Assembly (NCBI GenBank): GCA_043816305.1
Contig: JBDRHZ010000041.1
Span: 1 to 13,581, forward strand
Length of the DNA: 13,581 bases
Source of the DNA: JAHIVN01 sp018816645
Lineage (GTDB): Bacteria; Patescibacteriota; Dojkabacteria; JAHIVN01
Direction of reading: 5' to 3'
Shown here: positions 7,252-13,472 of the stretch, in pieces
Layout: every line of letters starts with the position of its first letter
How positions within the stretch are numbered: position 1 is the stretch's first letter
Notes under the pieces: model-generated
The model's database searches: none
The model's input: only the letters and a program-made list of their open reading frames with translations
Told to the model about the DNA's origin: nothing
Translations under genes and position numbers: made by a program

Positions 7252-7842
7252 CTATTTTTCTCCACGCAACTTCAGTTCTTCGACAATCCGGTTCCCCAAA
7301 TTCCTGGAAACGTTTAGAGAATGCTTATCATCCTTCACATCACCAATTCCTCCACCAACTCCAGCTACTCCGAAGTGAGCTGTATCTATCCCATCGGATA
7401 CGACAGTCATAGAGTGAATCAGAAAGAAATTATGAATATCCCGAATCGTATACTCCTGTCCACCGCCTTGATAACCACCTACAGCAACAGCAGCCCCGAC
7501 TTTATTCTTCAAAGCGAATCCCTTTCTTCTTAATATTACTGTTCTGTCCATAAAAGTTTTTAATCTACCAGATACCGTGCCCATATACACTGGACTTCCT
7601 ACTATGATAGCCTTTGCCTTCAGCATCTTGTCTAAGATCTCATCTGCCCCATCCTTGTAAACACAGCCTTTATTCTTACAGAAGTCGCTCTCATGTGCTG
7701 CACAGTATTCAATTTTCGTATCTGCTAATTGTACTACCTCTGTTTCTGCTCCGGCTTTTTTACAGCTGGCAAGAACTTCTTCAAGAAGAATCTTTGTGTT
7801 GCCATTTTTTCGGTGAGAGCCATTGATTGCGAGAATGTACAT
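7252..7842 (-). CDS. NADPH-dependent FMN reductase / flavodoxin-like flavoprotein
   Basis: The 196-residue product has the flavodoxin-like fold of the NADPH-dependent FMN reductase and iron-sulfur flavoprotein group. The phosphate-binding loop NGSHRKNGNT (7-16), the second FMN loop GSPVYMGTVSG (82-92) and the glycine-rich GGYQGGGQE (122-130) are all visible. Cysteines C47, C55 and C60 sit where iron-sulfur flavoproteins carry a compact cysteine cluster, but the spacing differs from the classic CX2CX2C form and only three are obvious, so an Fe-S centre is uncertain. It would act in the cytosol as an electron carrier or quinone/flavin reductase. It follows the Lon-like gene by 56 nt and is probably in the same operon. 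Confidence 0.85.
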   Translation of the reverse strand: MYILAINGSHRKNGNTKILLEEVLASCKKAGAETEVVQLADTKIEYCAAHESDFCKNKGCVYKDGADEILDKMLKAKAIIVGSPVYMGTVSGRLKTFMDRTVILRRKGFALKNKVGAAVAVGGYQGGGQEYTIRDIHNFFLIHSMTVVSDGIDTAHFGVAGVGGGIGDVKDDKHSLNVSRNLGNRIVEELKLRGEK

Positions 7843-7898
7843 GGGAAGCTGTTCATAATAAATATTTGTGAAATTTGCTGATTCGCTCCAATTCGTTC

Positions 7899-9086
7899 CT
7901 ACGAATAAACGCCGATATCCGCAGGCAGGTATTCCCTAAAGTTTTCCGGCGTGATAGTAAACTTATCCGCCTTTCCTTCTACAACTTGCTTTGCAATTCC
8001 TCTACATACCTGTTTGATGTTCCGCTCAAGCTGTCGCACCCCAGCATCAAATCCAAGCGGTCTGATGATCATGGGCCAGACACTTTCAGCTATCTCTATC
8101 TGCTCTTGTCTCAGTCCGCTTGCCTTGAGAACTTTTGGAAAAAGATAATGCTTAGCTATCTGCTCTTTTTCTTCATCCGAATAACTAGAGAATCGGATGA
8201 TCTCAAGCCTATCAAGCAGTGCAGCAGAAAGCGTTGACAGATTGTTTGCCGTTGCTATAAACATCACACGAGATAGATCAACAGGATAATCTACATATGA
8301 GTCTGAAAAAGATGGGTTCTGCTCAGGATCAAGTATCTCAAGAAGCGTAGCATTGATATCAGCACGTCTTCCTTCTGATTCACTCACCTTATCTATTTCA
8401 TCAAGCAAGATCAGAGGATTCATTACCTCTGTGCGTACAAGCGACTTGATAATCTGTCCAGGTTCAGCGTCTAGAAACGCCCGTGACTGCCCTTTCAGAT
8501 CGGTTACACTTCCCATAGCCCCAAGTGAAATTCTGATAAATTTGCGGTCAAGAGCTTGAGCTATAGACTTTGCCATACTTGTTTTGCCGATACCTTGGAT
8601 ACCAACAAAACATAAAATAGGAGCATGATGAGCCTCTTTCATTTTTGCCATTTTCTCATATCCCTCATCGACAACCCCAACTTGGTCAAAAGGATTAAGT
8701 TTAGCCACAGCTAAAAATTCCAAGATTCTTATTTTTACTGATGTCAACCCAAAGTGGTTTCTATCCAACAATTCTTTCGCATTGGCAAGTTCGAGATTAT
8801 CTTCACTGTACTTCGCCCAGGGGATACTGATTACCCAGTCGACATACTTCTCTATAAGTTCATATTCACCGCTGTAGCTTCCAAACTTAGCCATCCTTCG
8901 AAGCCTGCTTACCATCTTCAAAGCCTTTTCCCTCAAACCGATTGGAAGGTTTGCACTCTCAACTTTTTCGGACAACTCTTCAATTTCCGAAATAGTGTCC
9001 GAATCGCCATAGGCCGTATTTGCCTGAGACATTGGCGTATTTCTAGACTGTTCTACTTTTTGCGGCATCTTGTTTGGCTCCTGCAT
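7899..9086 (-). CDS. Lon-like AAA+ ATPase lacking the protease domain
   Basis: The 395-residue protein aligns by eye with the middle of Lon protease. Residues about 50-125 match the end of the Lon N-terminal helical region (YVDWVISIPW, LLDRNHFGLTSVKIRILEFLAV). They are followed by the AAA+ module: Walker A GIQGIGKTS (152-160), Walker B LILLDEID (215-222), LLEILDPEQNPSFSD, sensor ATANN (278-282), LLDRLE with a possible arginine finger, and the lid motif AGVRQLERNI with sensor-2 Arg351. The sequence stops at FREYLPAD, the A/P boundary. The Ser-Lys protease domain is absent, and the 56 nt before the next gene cannot encode it. The substrate-binding N-domain is also missing. It may act as an unfoldase or remodelling ATPase, or pair with a separate protease. 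Its own promoter is predicted at 9126-9154. Confidence 0.88.
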   Translation of the reverse strand: MQEPNKMPQKVEQSRNTPMSQANTAYGDSDTISEIEELSEKVESANLPIGLREKALKMVSRLRRMAKFGSYSGEYELIEKYVDWVISIPWAKYSEDNLELANAKELLDRNHFGLTSVKIRILEFLAVAKLNPFDQVGVVDEGYEKMAKMKEAHHAPILCFVGIQGIGKTSMAKSIAQALDRKFIRISLGAMGSVTDLKGQSRAFLDAEPGQIIKSLVRTEVMNPLILLDEIDKVSESEGRRADINATLLEILDPEQNPSFSDSYVDYPVDLSRVMFIATANNLSTLSAALLDRLEIIRFSSYSDEEKEQIAKHYLFPKVLKASGLRQEQIEIAESVWPMIIRPLGFDAGVRQLERNIKQVCRGIAKQVVEGKADKFTITPENFREYLPADIGVYS

Positions 9087-9125
9087 ATCAAATGACTAAA
9101 AACAGACAATTAAATGTACCTGATC

Positions 9126-9154
9126 AATATACTAGAGGAAAAGAATTTGTGCAA
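9126..9154 (-). promoter_or_regulatory. Sigma-70-type promoter for the Lon-like operon
   Basis: On the minus strand, TTGCAC (9149-9154) and TATATT (9126-9131) are separated by the optimal 17 bp. Transcription would begin near 9119, about 33 nt before the ATG at 9086. This would drive the Lon-like, flavoprotein, membrane protein and UDG genes. Confidence 0.55.
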
Positions 9155-9182
9155 ATCAGAGATTCGTAAATATGACCTTAAG

Positions 9183-10388
9183 TCATTGCACTCTGCGGAA
9201 TTGATCTCTATCCGCTCTCTCTGCTTGCCTGCTCGCTTGTGATGCACCCATATATCTAGTTAACAGTTGCCTGCCTAATAAGTTACCCATTCGTGTTCCA
9301 ATTTCTTTCATCATGTCAAGCCCTGCATCACTACCTACAACCCGATCTATACGCTCATAATATATTTTTTCTCCAATTCCTACTGCTCTCTCATGCATCC
9401 CTCTCTCTATCCCAAATACCCCTGCATCCTCAACTCCTCTTGGCTTCTTAAGCACACTATATAGATCTAAGAATATTCTAGTTATTTCTGTTATACAGAA
9501 CAGCCGAATAACCACTCTATCACCTGGAAGCAATTCTCCTAAAGCTCGCATCGACCCCGCAAATTTCTGATCCCTCTTAAGCAAGTCTTTCACAGAACTT
9601 TGGAAATCACGAGACTCCAATCGAATTCCTTTTAATTGTAGTACAGCCCTAAATTGACTGAGCATTTTATTAACAAGTCTTAAGTCATCTTGAGATATAA
9701 GACCTGCATCTTCTCCAGGCAATATAAAATTGAAGAATCTATCAATTTCCGCTGTATCTCTTTTCGGTCCCAGATCAATACCTCGGGTTGCATCCCTACG
9801 CACAGAACGCTGTCGCAGTGCTTCTTCAAATCTTTGAGCATTTGTTCCTGCGATATGTCTTGCTATGGCATCTAAGGATTGAAGCTTATCAGTATCATGC
9901 AATCTGTCCCCATTTTTCAAGACAGCAGGAAAAAAATCACGATTGGTCTTTAAACTTTGGACATGTGCCCTGGCTACTTCTTGAAGAGACATTGCTCTAG
10001 AAACCAGTATTCTCCTGTCTCCAAGTGAAGTCTGTGAACAGCTTGTGTGTACTTGAGAAACGGATTTGCTTAATTCCAATACTGCAACTGCTGTAATATA
10101 CTCCCATTCAAAGGCACCTATCTCCATACTTTCAGGCATAGTAAATCCAGCCCGTTTTGTACCAGAACTTTTTCTGCATTTTTCTATCGCCAGCTCAAGA
10201 TCATTCTCTGTCATGTGAATAGGCACTGCTTCCAAAAAATGCAGAAATTTACATTTCTGGAGTTCCTTAAATCCATTCACCACATCTCGTCTTCCAGCTG
10301 ACTCATATACTCCTATTTCTTTTAGTTTACGCCACACTTCCCTATCACCGGCCTTGCTTATTTTAATTTGAACTTCTTGAGTGTCCAT
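9183..10388 (-). CDS. Hypothetical protein, unrecognised
   Basis: I do not recognise this protein of about 401 residues. It is soluble, has no signal peptide or membrane helix, and is rich in charged residues and predicted helices. Possible sub-regions are an N-terminal ~90 residues with regularly spaced Glu/Lys, a middle part (about 95-200) with Arg-rich stretches such as EEALRQRSVRRDATRG, and a C-terminal helical part ending in an Arg/Gln-rich tail. No catalytic motif stands out. I chose the ATG at 10388; an upstream GTG at 10400 adds only four residues. A strong promoter match lies 50 bp upstream. It is followed 96 nt later by the Lon-like gene with its own promoter, so it is likely a single-gene unit. 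Confidence 0.7.
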   Translation of the reverse strand: MDTQEVQIKISKAGDREVWRKLKEIGVYESAGRRDVVNGFKELQKCKFLHFLEAVPIHMTENDLELAIEKCRKSSGTKRAGFTMPESMEIGAFEWEYITAVAVLELSKSVSQVHTSCSQTSLGDRRILVSRAMSLQEVARAHVQSLKTNRDFFPAVLKNGDRLHDTDKLQSLDAIARHIAGTNAQRFEEALRQRSVRRDATRGIDLGPKRDTAEIDRFFNFILPGEDAGLISQDDLRLVNKMLSQFRAVLQLKGIRLESRDFQSSVKDLLKRDQKFAGSMRALGELLPGDRVVIRLFCITEITRIFLDLYSVLKKPRGVEDAGVFGIERGMHERAVGIGEKIYYERIDRVVGSDAGLDMMKEIGTRMGNLLGRQLLTRYMGASQASRQAERADRDQFRRVQ

Positions 10389-10437
10389 ACCTAGAATCAC
10401 AAAGGTATATTAAGTTGCACCTAATCAATACTGAACA

Positions 10438-10466
10438 AGTATAAATTCAATCACATACAGAGTCAA
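10438..10466 (-). promoter_or_regulatory. Sigma-70-type promoter for the 9183-10388 gene
   Basis: On the minus strand, TTGACT (10461-10466) and TATACT (10438-10443) are 17 bp apart, each five of six to consensus. The start would be near 10431, about 43 nt before the ATG at 10388. This is the best promoter match in the window. Confidence 0.6.
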
Positions 10467-10487
10467 TTTAATCTATAAAACCAAGGC

Positions 10488-10574
10488 TCAGCCAATAACT
10501 GAAAACCCCGTCGGCCTTCCTCCGGCTCTCATTCTCTCTAAAACCCCAATCAAATATTCCTTGGCCGCTCTCAC
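10488..10574 (-). pseudogene. Probable frameshifted 3' end of the upstream gene, or a 28-codon overlapping ORF
   Basis: Directly after the TGA of the gene at 10571-11293, the next frame stays open to a TGA at 10488-10490. It encodes a natural-looking sequence containing AAKEYLIGVLERMRAGG and ending GFSVIG. Within the upstream gene the switch would fall near 10584; adding one base there would give a C-terminus reading ...FNSGVSDEGDVRAAKEY in place of ...VSMREM. Alternatively the GTG at 10574 overlaps the stop (GTGA) as a small coupled gene. I favour a frameshift, either real or a sequencing/assembly error. Confidence 0.45.
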
Positions 10575-11293
10575 ATCTCCCTCATCGAAACCCCTGAGTT
10601 AAAAGCTCTGCCTAACTCTCCTGGTATAAATCCGCCTCTATCAAATATTTCCTGCATATAAGCTTGAAGCTCTCTGGGGGATAATAGATCAACCACCTCC
10701 TGCGTCAGTTCCCTTAAGGCAATTCTTCTATACTCTTTTAGTGAAACACTTAAACTTCTCTGCAATTGTAATTGTTTTGACAATTCTGCTCTCTCCGCTT
10801 CAATATCAGGCCTGCCAAGTGCAGGACCTCCTAATTCTACCCCAGGAATTTGTCTCACCAATCGTTTCAAGTTTCCACGAAGAACCAGCTCGTCTCTTAC
10901 ACTCCCCCCCTCAACTCTTAACTGATTTATTCTCGCCTGAACTTGCCTCATCAAACCTTCTAACTCTTGCTTGTACAAGTCTGGCTCTTGGCTCTGAAGT
11001 TCTAATAGCTGAGCCCGATCACCTGCATTACAAGCCGTAAGAAATCTTTCTGATATATCTCTTGGAACTGGTGCTATAAGATCTCTTTCAAGTCCTGGGT
11101 CCACAACATATCCCAATTCTACTAAATCAGCATAGAACTCAGGATCAACTCGTTTGGCAGCTTGCGCTACCCTTGCCAGTTCACATCTGTAGTATTCTCT
11201 TCCAGTCGAAGTTCCACACATTCCATAGCCCTGCAAAACTTTTGCAAAAGCCTCCTTTACTTGAGTTGGTAACATAAGTTCTGTCTCTTCCAT
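10571..11293 (-). CDS. Hypothetical helical protein, probably 3'-frameshifted
   Basis: I do not recognise this 240-residue protein. It is soluble, mainly alpha-helical by composition, and rich in Arg, Glu, Gln and Leu. The N-terminal third has two cysteines (C26 in GYGMCGTS and C37 in YYRCELARVA). A coiled-coil-like region at about 120-200 is followed by LTQEVVDLLSPRELQAYMQ. The end VSMREM appears abnormal, because the adjacent frame carries a protein-like continuation to 10488. The ATG at 11293 is preceded by GAGATAGAG, a weak ribosome-binding candidate. The gene is divergent from the antitoxin gene and shares its promoter region. It sits upstream of another unrecognised gene on the same strand, which has its own promoter. 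Confidence 0.65.
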   Translation of the reverse strand: MEETELMLPTQVKEAFAKVLQGYGMCGTSTGREYYRCELARVAQAAKRVDPEFYADLVELGYVVDPGLERDLIAPVPRDISERFLTACNAGDRAQLLELQSQEPDLYKQELEGLMRQVQARINQLRVEGGSVRDELVLRGNLKRLVRQIPGVELGGPALGRPDIEAERAELSKQLQLQRSLSVSLKEYRRIALRELTQEVVDLLSPRELQAYMQEIFDRGGFIPGELGRAFNSGVSMREM

Positions 11294-11345
11294 AAAACTC
11301 TATCTCTAAAATAAATATTCATACTCGAATCGAACACAGATGAAT

Positions 11346-11373
11346 TTTATACTATACTTGACTTCAATATCAA
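11346..11373 (-). promoter_or_regulatory. Possible promoter for the 10571-11293 gene
   Basis: On the minus strand, TTGATA (11368-11373) and TATAAA (11346-11351) are 16 bp apart, upstream of the ATG at 11293. It overlaps the predicted promoter of the divergent toxin-antitoxin pair. AT-richness makes chance matches likely. Confidence 0.4.
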
Positions 11374-11386
11374 TATAATATATATA
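11358..11386 (+). promoter_or_regulatory. Promoter for the RHH-PIN pair
   Basis: TTGACT (11358-11363) and TATATA (11381-11386) are separated by 17 bp. The start would be near 11393, about 23 nt before the GTG at 11416. The -10 box overlaps the first copy of a repeated motif, as expected for an autoregulated operon. Confidence 0.5.
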
Positions 11387-11414
11387 CATTGTAATTATAT
11401 TTAGTATACATTGT
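11383..11414. promoter_or_regulatory. Candidate operator: two TATACATTGT repeats 22 bp apart
   Basis: TATACATTGT occurs at 11383-11392 and again at 11405-11414. The 22-bp period places both copies on about the same face of the helix. They flank the predicted start site and precede the antitoxin gene. RHH antitoxins typically bind repeated operators and repress their own operon, so these are the natural candidates. Confidence 0.5.
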
Positions 11415-11415
11415 C

Positions 11416-11685
11416 GTGGTCCAGAATGATTTGATACAAATTAAAGTCAGCTCAAGATTTAAGAGTCTGTTGAAAAAGGTTTCCGAGGCTCGGGGCCTTC
11501 CTCTTTCTACTTACATCAAATTTATGATAACTGAAGAGCTAAAGGGCGATCCACTGTGGAATTCTCTTGAGGGAATCGAAGATCAGTCGAAGGCTGTAGA
11601 AAAATATATTGCAGAGCTTGAAAAAAAACCGAAGAAGGCGGTAACAAAAAAGCAGGCTAAGGACATTATTTCAAATACATCTTAA
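11416..11685 (+). CDS. Ribbon-helix-helix antitoxin
   Basis: The 89-residue protein begins with a strand (LIQIKVSS) followed by two helices (RFKSLLKKVSEARG and PLSTYIKFMITEELKG), the classic ribbon-helix-helix DNA-binding arrangement. A Lys/Glu-rich tail (about 55-89) is the part that would wrap around and neutralise a partner toxin. It starts at GTG with no Shine-Dalgarno, so the start is not certain. Its stop lies one base before the ATG of the PIN-domain gene, giving tight coupling. The antitoxin role is inferred from fold, size, order (antitoxin first) and partner. Confidence 0.8.
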   Translation: MVQNDLIQIKVSSRFKSLLKKVSEARGLPLSTYIKFMITEELKGDPLWNSLEGIEDQSKAVEKYIAELEKKPKKAVTKKQAKDIISNTS

Positions 11686-11686
11686 G

Positions 11687-12100
11687 ATGACAAAAACAGT
11701 TTTCGACAACAATATATGGCTAGATTATCTGCTTACCTATGATCAAGATATAGCAAGGGTTATCAAACTGTCAACCAGCCGGAAAATAACACTCCTTTCT
11801 TCACACGAAATCTTGGAAGAACTGAATCACAAAATGATGATACTGCTAAAAAATAAACTGCTATCAAAAAAAAGAGTTATCACTTTTTTCAAAGTTATCC
11901 CCTATCTTTTCAAGATTTACAGAAAGAATATAATCTCTCATTCGCTTGAAGATAAAAGACTTGGAGTATATGCTGACTTGGCATCTTCGGAGAAAGCAGA
12001 CTATCTTGTCGCATATGATTATAAAGAATTCGAAAGGCTTGATGGATTTGAGGAAATCAATGTTGTCGCATTGGATACTTACATTAAGAACATCTTCTAG
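11687..12100 (+). CDS. PIN-domain toxin (putative ribonuclease)
   Basis: The 137-residue product has the layout of the putative toxin-antitoxin PIN family: first acidic residue in VFDNNIWLDYL (D7), SSHEILEELNHKM with the conserved Glu (E44 or E45), then ADYLVAYDYKEF with the fourth acid D111. D89 and D97 are candidates for the third acid, but spacing to the ADYLV motif differs slightly from the common form. PIN domains use these acids to bind Mg2+ or Mn2+ and cut RNA. Length is normal for a single-domain PIN toxin. It follows the RHH gene by one base, so toxin translation depends on the antitoxin message. The RNA target cannot be told from the sequence. Confidence 0.82.
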   Translation: MTKTVFDNNIWLDYLLTYDQDIARVIKLSTSRKITLLSSHEILEELNHKMMILLKNKLLSKKRVITFFKVIPYLFKIYRKNIISHSLEDKRLGVYADLASSEKADYLVAYDYKEFERLDGFEEINVVALDTYIKNIF

Positions 12101-12125
12101 GAAAACTCTCCTGCTATTAACCGTG

Positions 12126-12176
12126 CAAAAATCTTAGTGCATTAATAGTACATTAAGTCGTACATTTGGTCATTGG
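12126..12176. repeat. Short degenerate repeats in convergent intergenic DNA
   Basis: Between the PIN gene and the methyltransferase gene, the word G-T-R-CATT recurs three times (GTGCATTAATA, GTACATTAAGTC, GTACATTTGGT). TTGGTCATTGG at 12166-12176 is also found exactly at 343-353. I see no terminator hairpin or gene in this gap of 195 nt. Confidence 0.3.
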
Positions 12177-12295
12177 TTATTAAGCAGAAGATGAATATCA
12201 ACTCCGTTTCCAGACTACAAATCAGCCCCAAAGATGCAATTCTTCATAATTCGACACATGTCTCAAGTTAAAGGTTAATTGTAATGCATCTATTG

Positions 12296-13399
12296 TCACT
12301 TTCGAATCACTTGCAAAGTTGGCATCTGTCCCAAAAATCCCAGCTTGAATTCCTCAATTTTACTTATCTTCAAATACTCCTTGGCATACTTTTTGATAAT
12401 TTCTGGTCTCGTCCCCAACAAACAAATCGTCCCACTCGGCCTTACAATTCTTGCATATTCCTTTAGAGCATCTCTGTATAAAGTTGTGATGTTACTGACC
12501 TTGACCTGCTTACCATAAGGCAGATTCGATACAGCACAATCAAAGAAATTGTTAGGCCAGCTTGTTTTGGTTGCATTAAGAATCTTAACTTCTACTTTTA
12601 AATTTGAGCTTTCCAGCCAGAGGTTGGCTTGCCTGCCTCTTGGCATGGTCCCTGTCTGCGCAGGCAGGCGCCTTTGGCGGAGAGTTTTTAGTTTTGAGTT
12701 TTCAAGGTTCTTCAACGTAAAGCCGACACTCTCACTATCAACATCCCCCCCGCAAACACTATTCCCCGTTGCAAGGGCTTCACACAATATAGTCCCGCTT
12801 CCGCAGAAATTATCTACTATTTTCAATCCACTCTCTCCGCCTGTAGTAGAATAAACCATGCAGGCCGCGATCGATGGTTTCAGGGATCCTTCTTTTTCAA
12901 ACTCCTTGTACTCTCTTTTATACAACGGAAGTTTTGTTATTCTGACCGATACGTAGAATTTCTTCTCATCGACAAAAATTCTTATATCAAAATTGCTGTG
13001 ATCTTTTTCTTCAAATTTAAAGCCCGTCACTTGAGATAGTTCAGGAATTATCTTGTCTGTGTACTCAGCCAGATCAAGACCCGTCACGCCACCTAAAGTT
13101 ATGGAAAATTTAGGTTTCAGATCTTTTCTGATCGGATGAATAGCTACTAGTACACTTGAGAAGTCAGATGACAGAATTTTCTTTGAAAAATCTTGGGTGC
13201 TGGAAGCTGTGAATTCTCCGATCAAAATCCCAATATCATCGGGACATCTCAATTTTGTTAGATCCTCAATTCGAGCCTTCGTACCAAAAATTATTCTTTT
13301 ATCCGCCTCTTCGAAAATTTTGGCGTCCTTAATTCTCTTTAACAATTCTCCCTTAACAACCGGTTCGGTTCCTTTTGTACAGTATGCGATATATTTCAT
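12296..13399 (-). CDS. THUMP-domain class I SAM-dependent RNA methyltransferase
   Basis: The 367-residue protein has an N-terminal THUMP-type RNA-binding region (to about residue 160) and a Rossmann methyltransferase domain. SAM-binding motif I is IVDNFCGSGTILCEAL (194-209), the acidic motif II is GGDVD (217-221), and motif IV is SNLPYG (291-296), the N-x-PY form that marks base amino-group (N2-guanosine type) methyltransferases. The closest relatives by architecture are the Trm14/TrmN and RlmL-type enzymes that make m2G in tRNA or rRNA; the sequence does not decide which. Between motifs II and IV, residues 239-261 are an Arg-rich stretch that does not look native; it is encoded by a palindromic repeat inserted in frame. 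The enzyme may still fold because the insert lies in a loop between strands. Confidence 0.85.
   Translation of the reverse strand: MKYIAYCTKGTEPVVKGELLKRIKDAKIFEEADKRIIFGTKARIEDLTKLRCPDDIGILIGEFTASSTQDFSKKILSSDFSSVLVAIHPIRKDLKPKFSITLGGVTGLDLAEYTDKIIPELSQVTGFKFEEKDHSNFDIRIFVDEKKFYVSVRITKLPLYKREYKEFEKEGSLKPSIAACMVYSTTGGESGLKIVDNFCGSGTILCEALATGNSVCGGDVDSESVGFTLKNLENSKLKTLRQRRLPAQTGTMPRGRQANLWLESSNLKVEVKILNATKTSWPNNFFDCAVSNLPYGKQVKVSNITTLYRDALKEYARIVRPSGTICLLGTRPEIIKKYAKEYLKISKIEEFKLGFLGQMPTLQVIRK
12596..12706. repeat. In-frame palindromic repeat insertion within the methyltransferase gene
   Basis: A 69-bp segment (12617-12685) contains the near-perfect palindrome CCTGTCTGCGCAGGCAGG (12651-12668), an outer GCCTGCC/GGCAGGC pair and CGCCTTTGGCG. 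It is much richer in G and C than the flanks. On each side lies a diverged 21-bp direct repeat (12596-12616 and 12686-12706, 17 of 21 identical) encoding LESSNLK and LENSKLK. Repeat unit plus insert is 90 bp, so the frame is kept. Similar GC-rich palindromes between genes are, from memory, common in CPR genomes. Confidence 0.65.
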
Positions 13400-13410
13400 A
13401 GATTCTTATT

Positions 13411-13438
13411 GCTATAATTTGATACGCTTATTTAGTAA
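13411..13438 (-). promoter_or_regulatory. Possible promoter for the THUMP methyltransferase
   Basis: On the minus strand, TTACTA (13433-13438) and TATAGC (13411-13416) are 16 bp apart, just before the ATG at 13399. The -35 box lies only a few bases from the terminal hairpin of the adjacent insertion element, so the element's end may contribute to expression. Match quality is moderate. Confidence 0.3.
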
Positions 13439-13443
13439 GCCAT

Positions 13444-13472
13444 CCCTGGGCTGAAGCCCAGGGCTTTAGCCC
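13444..13472. mobile_element. Right-end hairpins of an IS200/IS605-type element
   Basis: CCCTGGGCT (13444-13452) pairs perfectly with AGCCCAGGG (13455-13463) around GA, and GGGCTTTAGCCC (13461-13472) forms a second small hairpin overlapping the transposase stop codon. IS200/IS605 transposases recognise such imperfect or perfect subterminal hairpins in single-stranded DNA. The element runs off the right edge; its exact end is probably in 13425-13443 but is not resolved. Confidence 0.75.

Noticed and set aside
7911..7929. GCAGGCAGG at the 3' end of the Lon-like gene, resembling part of the palindrome at 12651-12668
   Set aside because: Only nine bases are shared and the paired half is missing. 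It fits ordinary coding sequence (EYLPAD), so I do not claim an inserted repeat or link it to loss of the protease domain.
7875..8237. 120-codon plus-strand open frame antisense to the Lon-like gene
   Set aside because: The minus-strand frame holds all AAA+ motifs; this frame has no recognisable motif.
10571..10573. TGA read as glycine (alternative code) to explain the open continuation after this stop
   Set aside because: Reading through in the same frame meets another TGA within a few codons and gives no protein-like sequence, and TGA ends several other genes in the window at sensible positions.
12101..12295. A terminator between the convergent PIN and methyltransferase genes
   Set aside because: I looked for a GC-rich stem with a T-run and found only weak 5-bp AT pairings.
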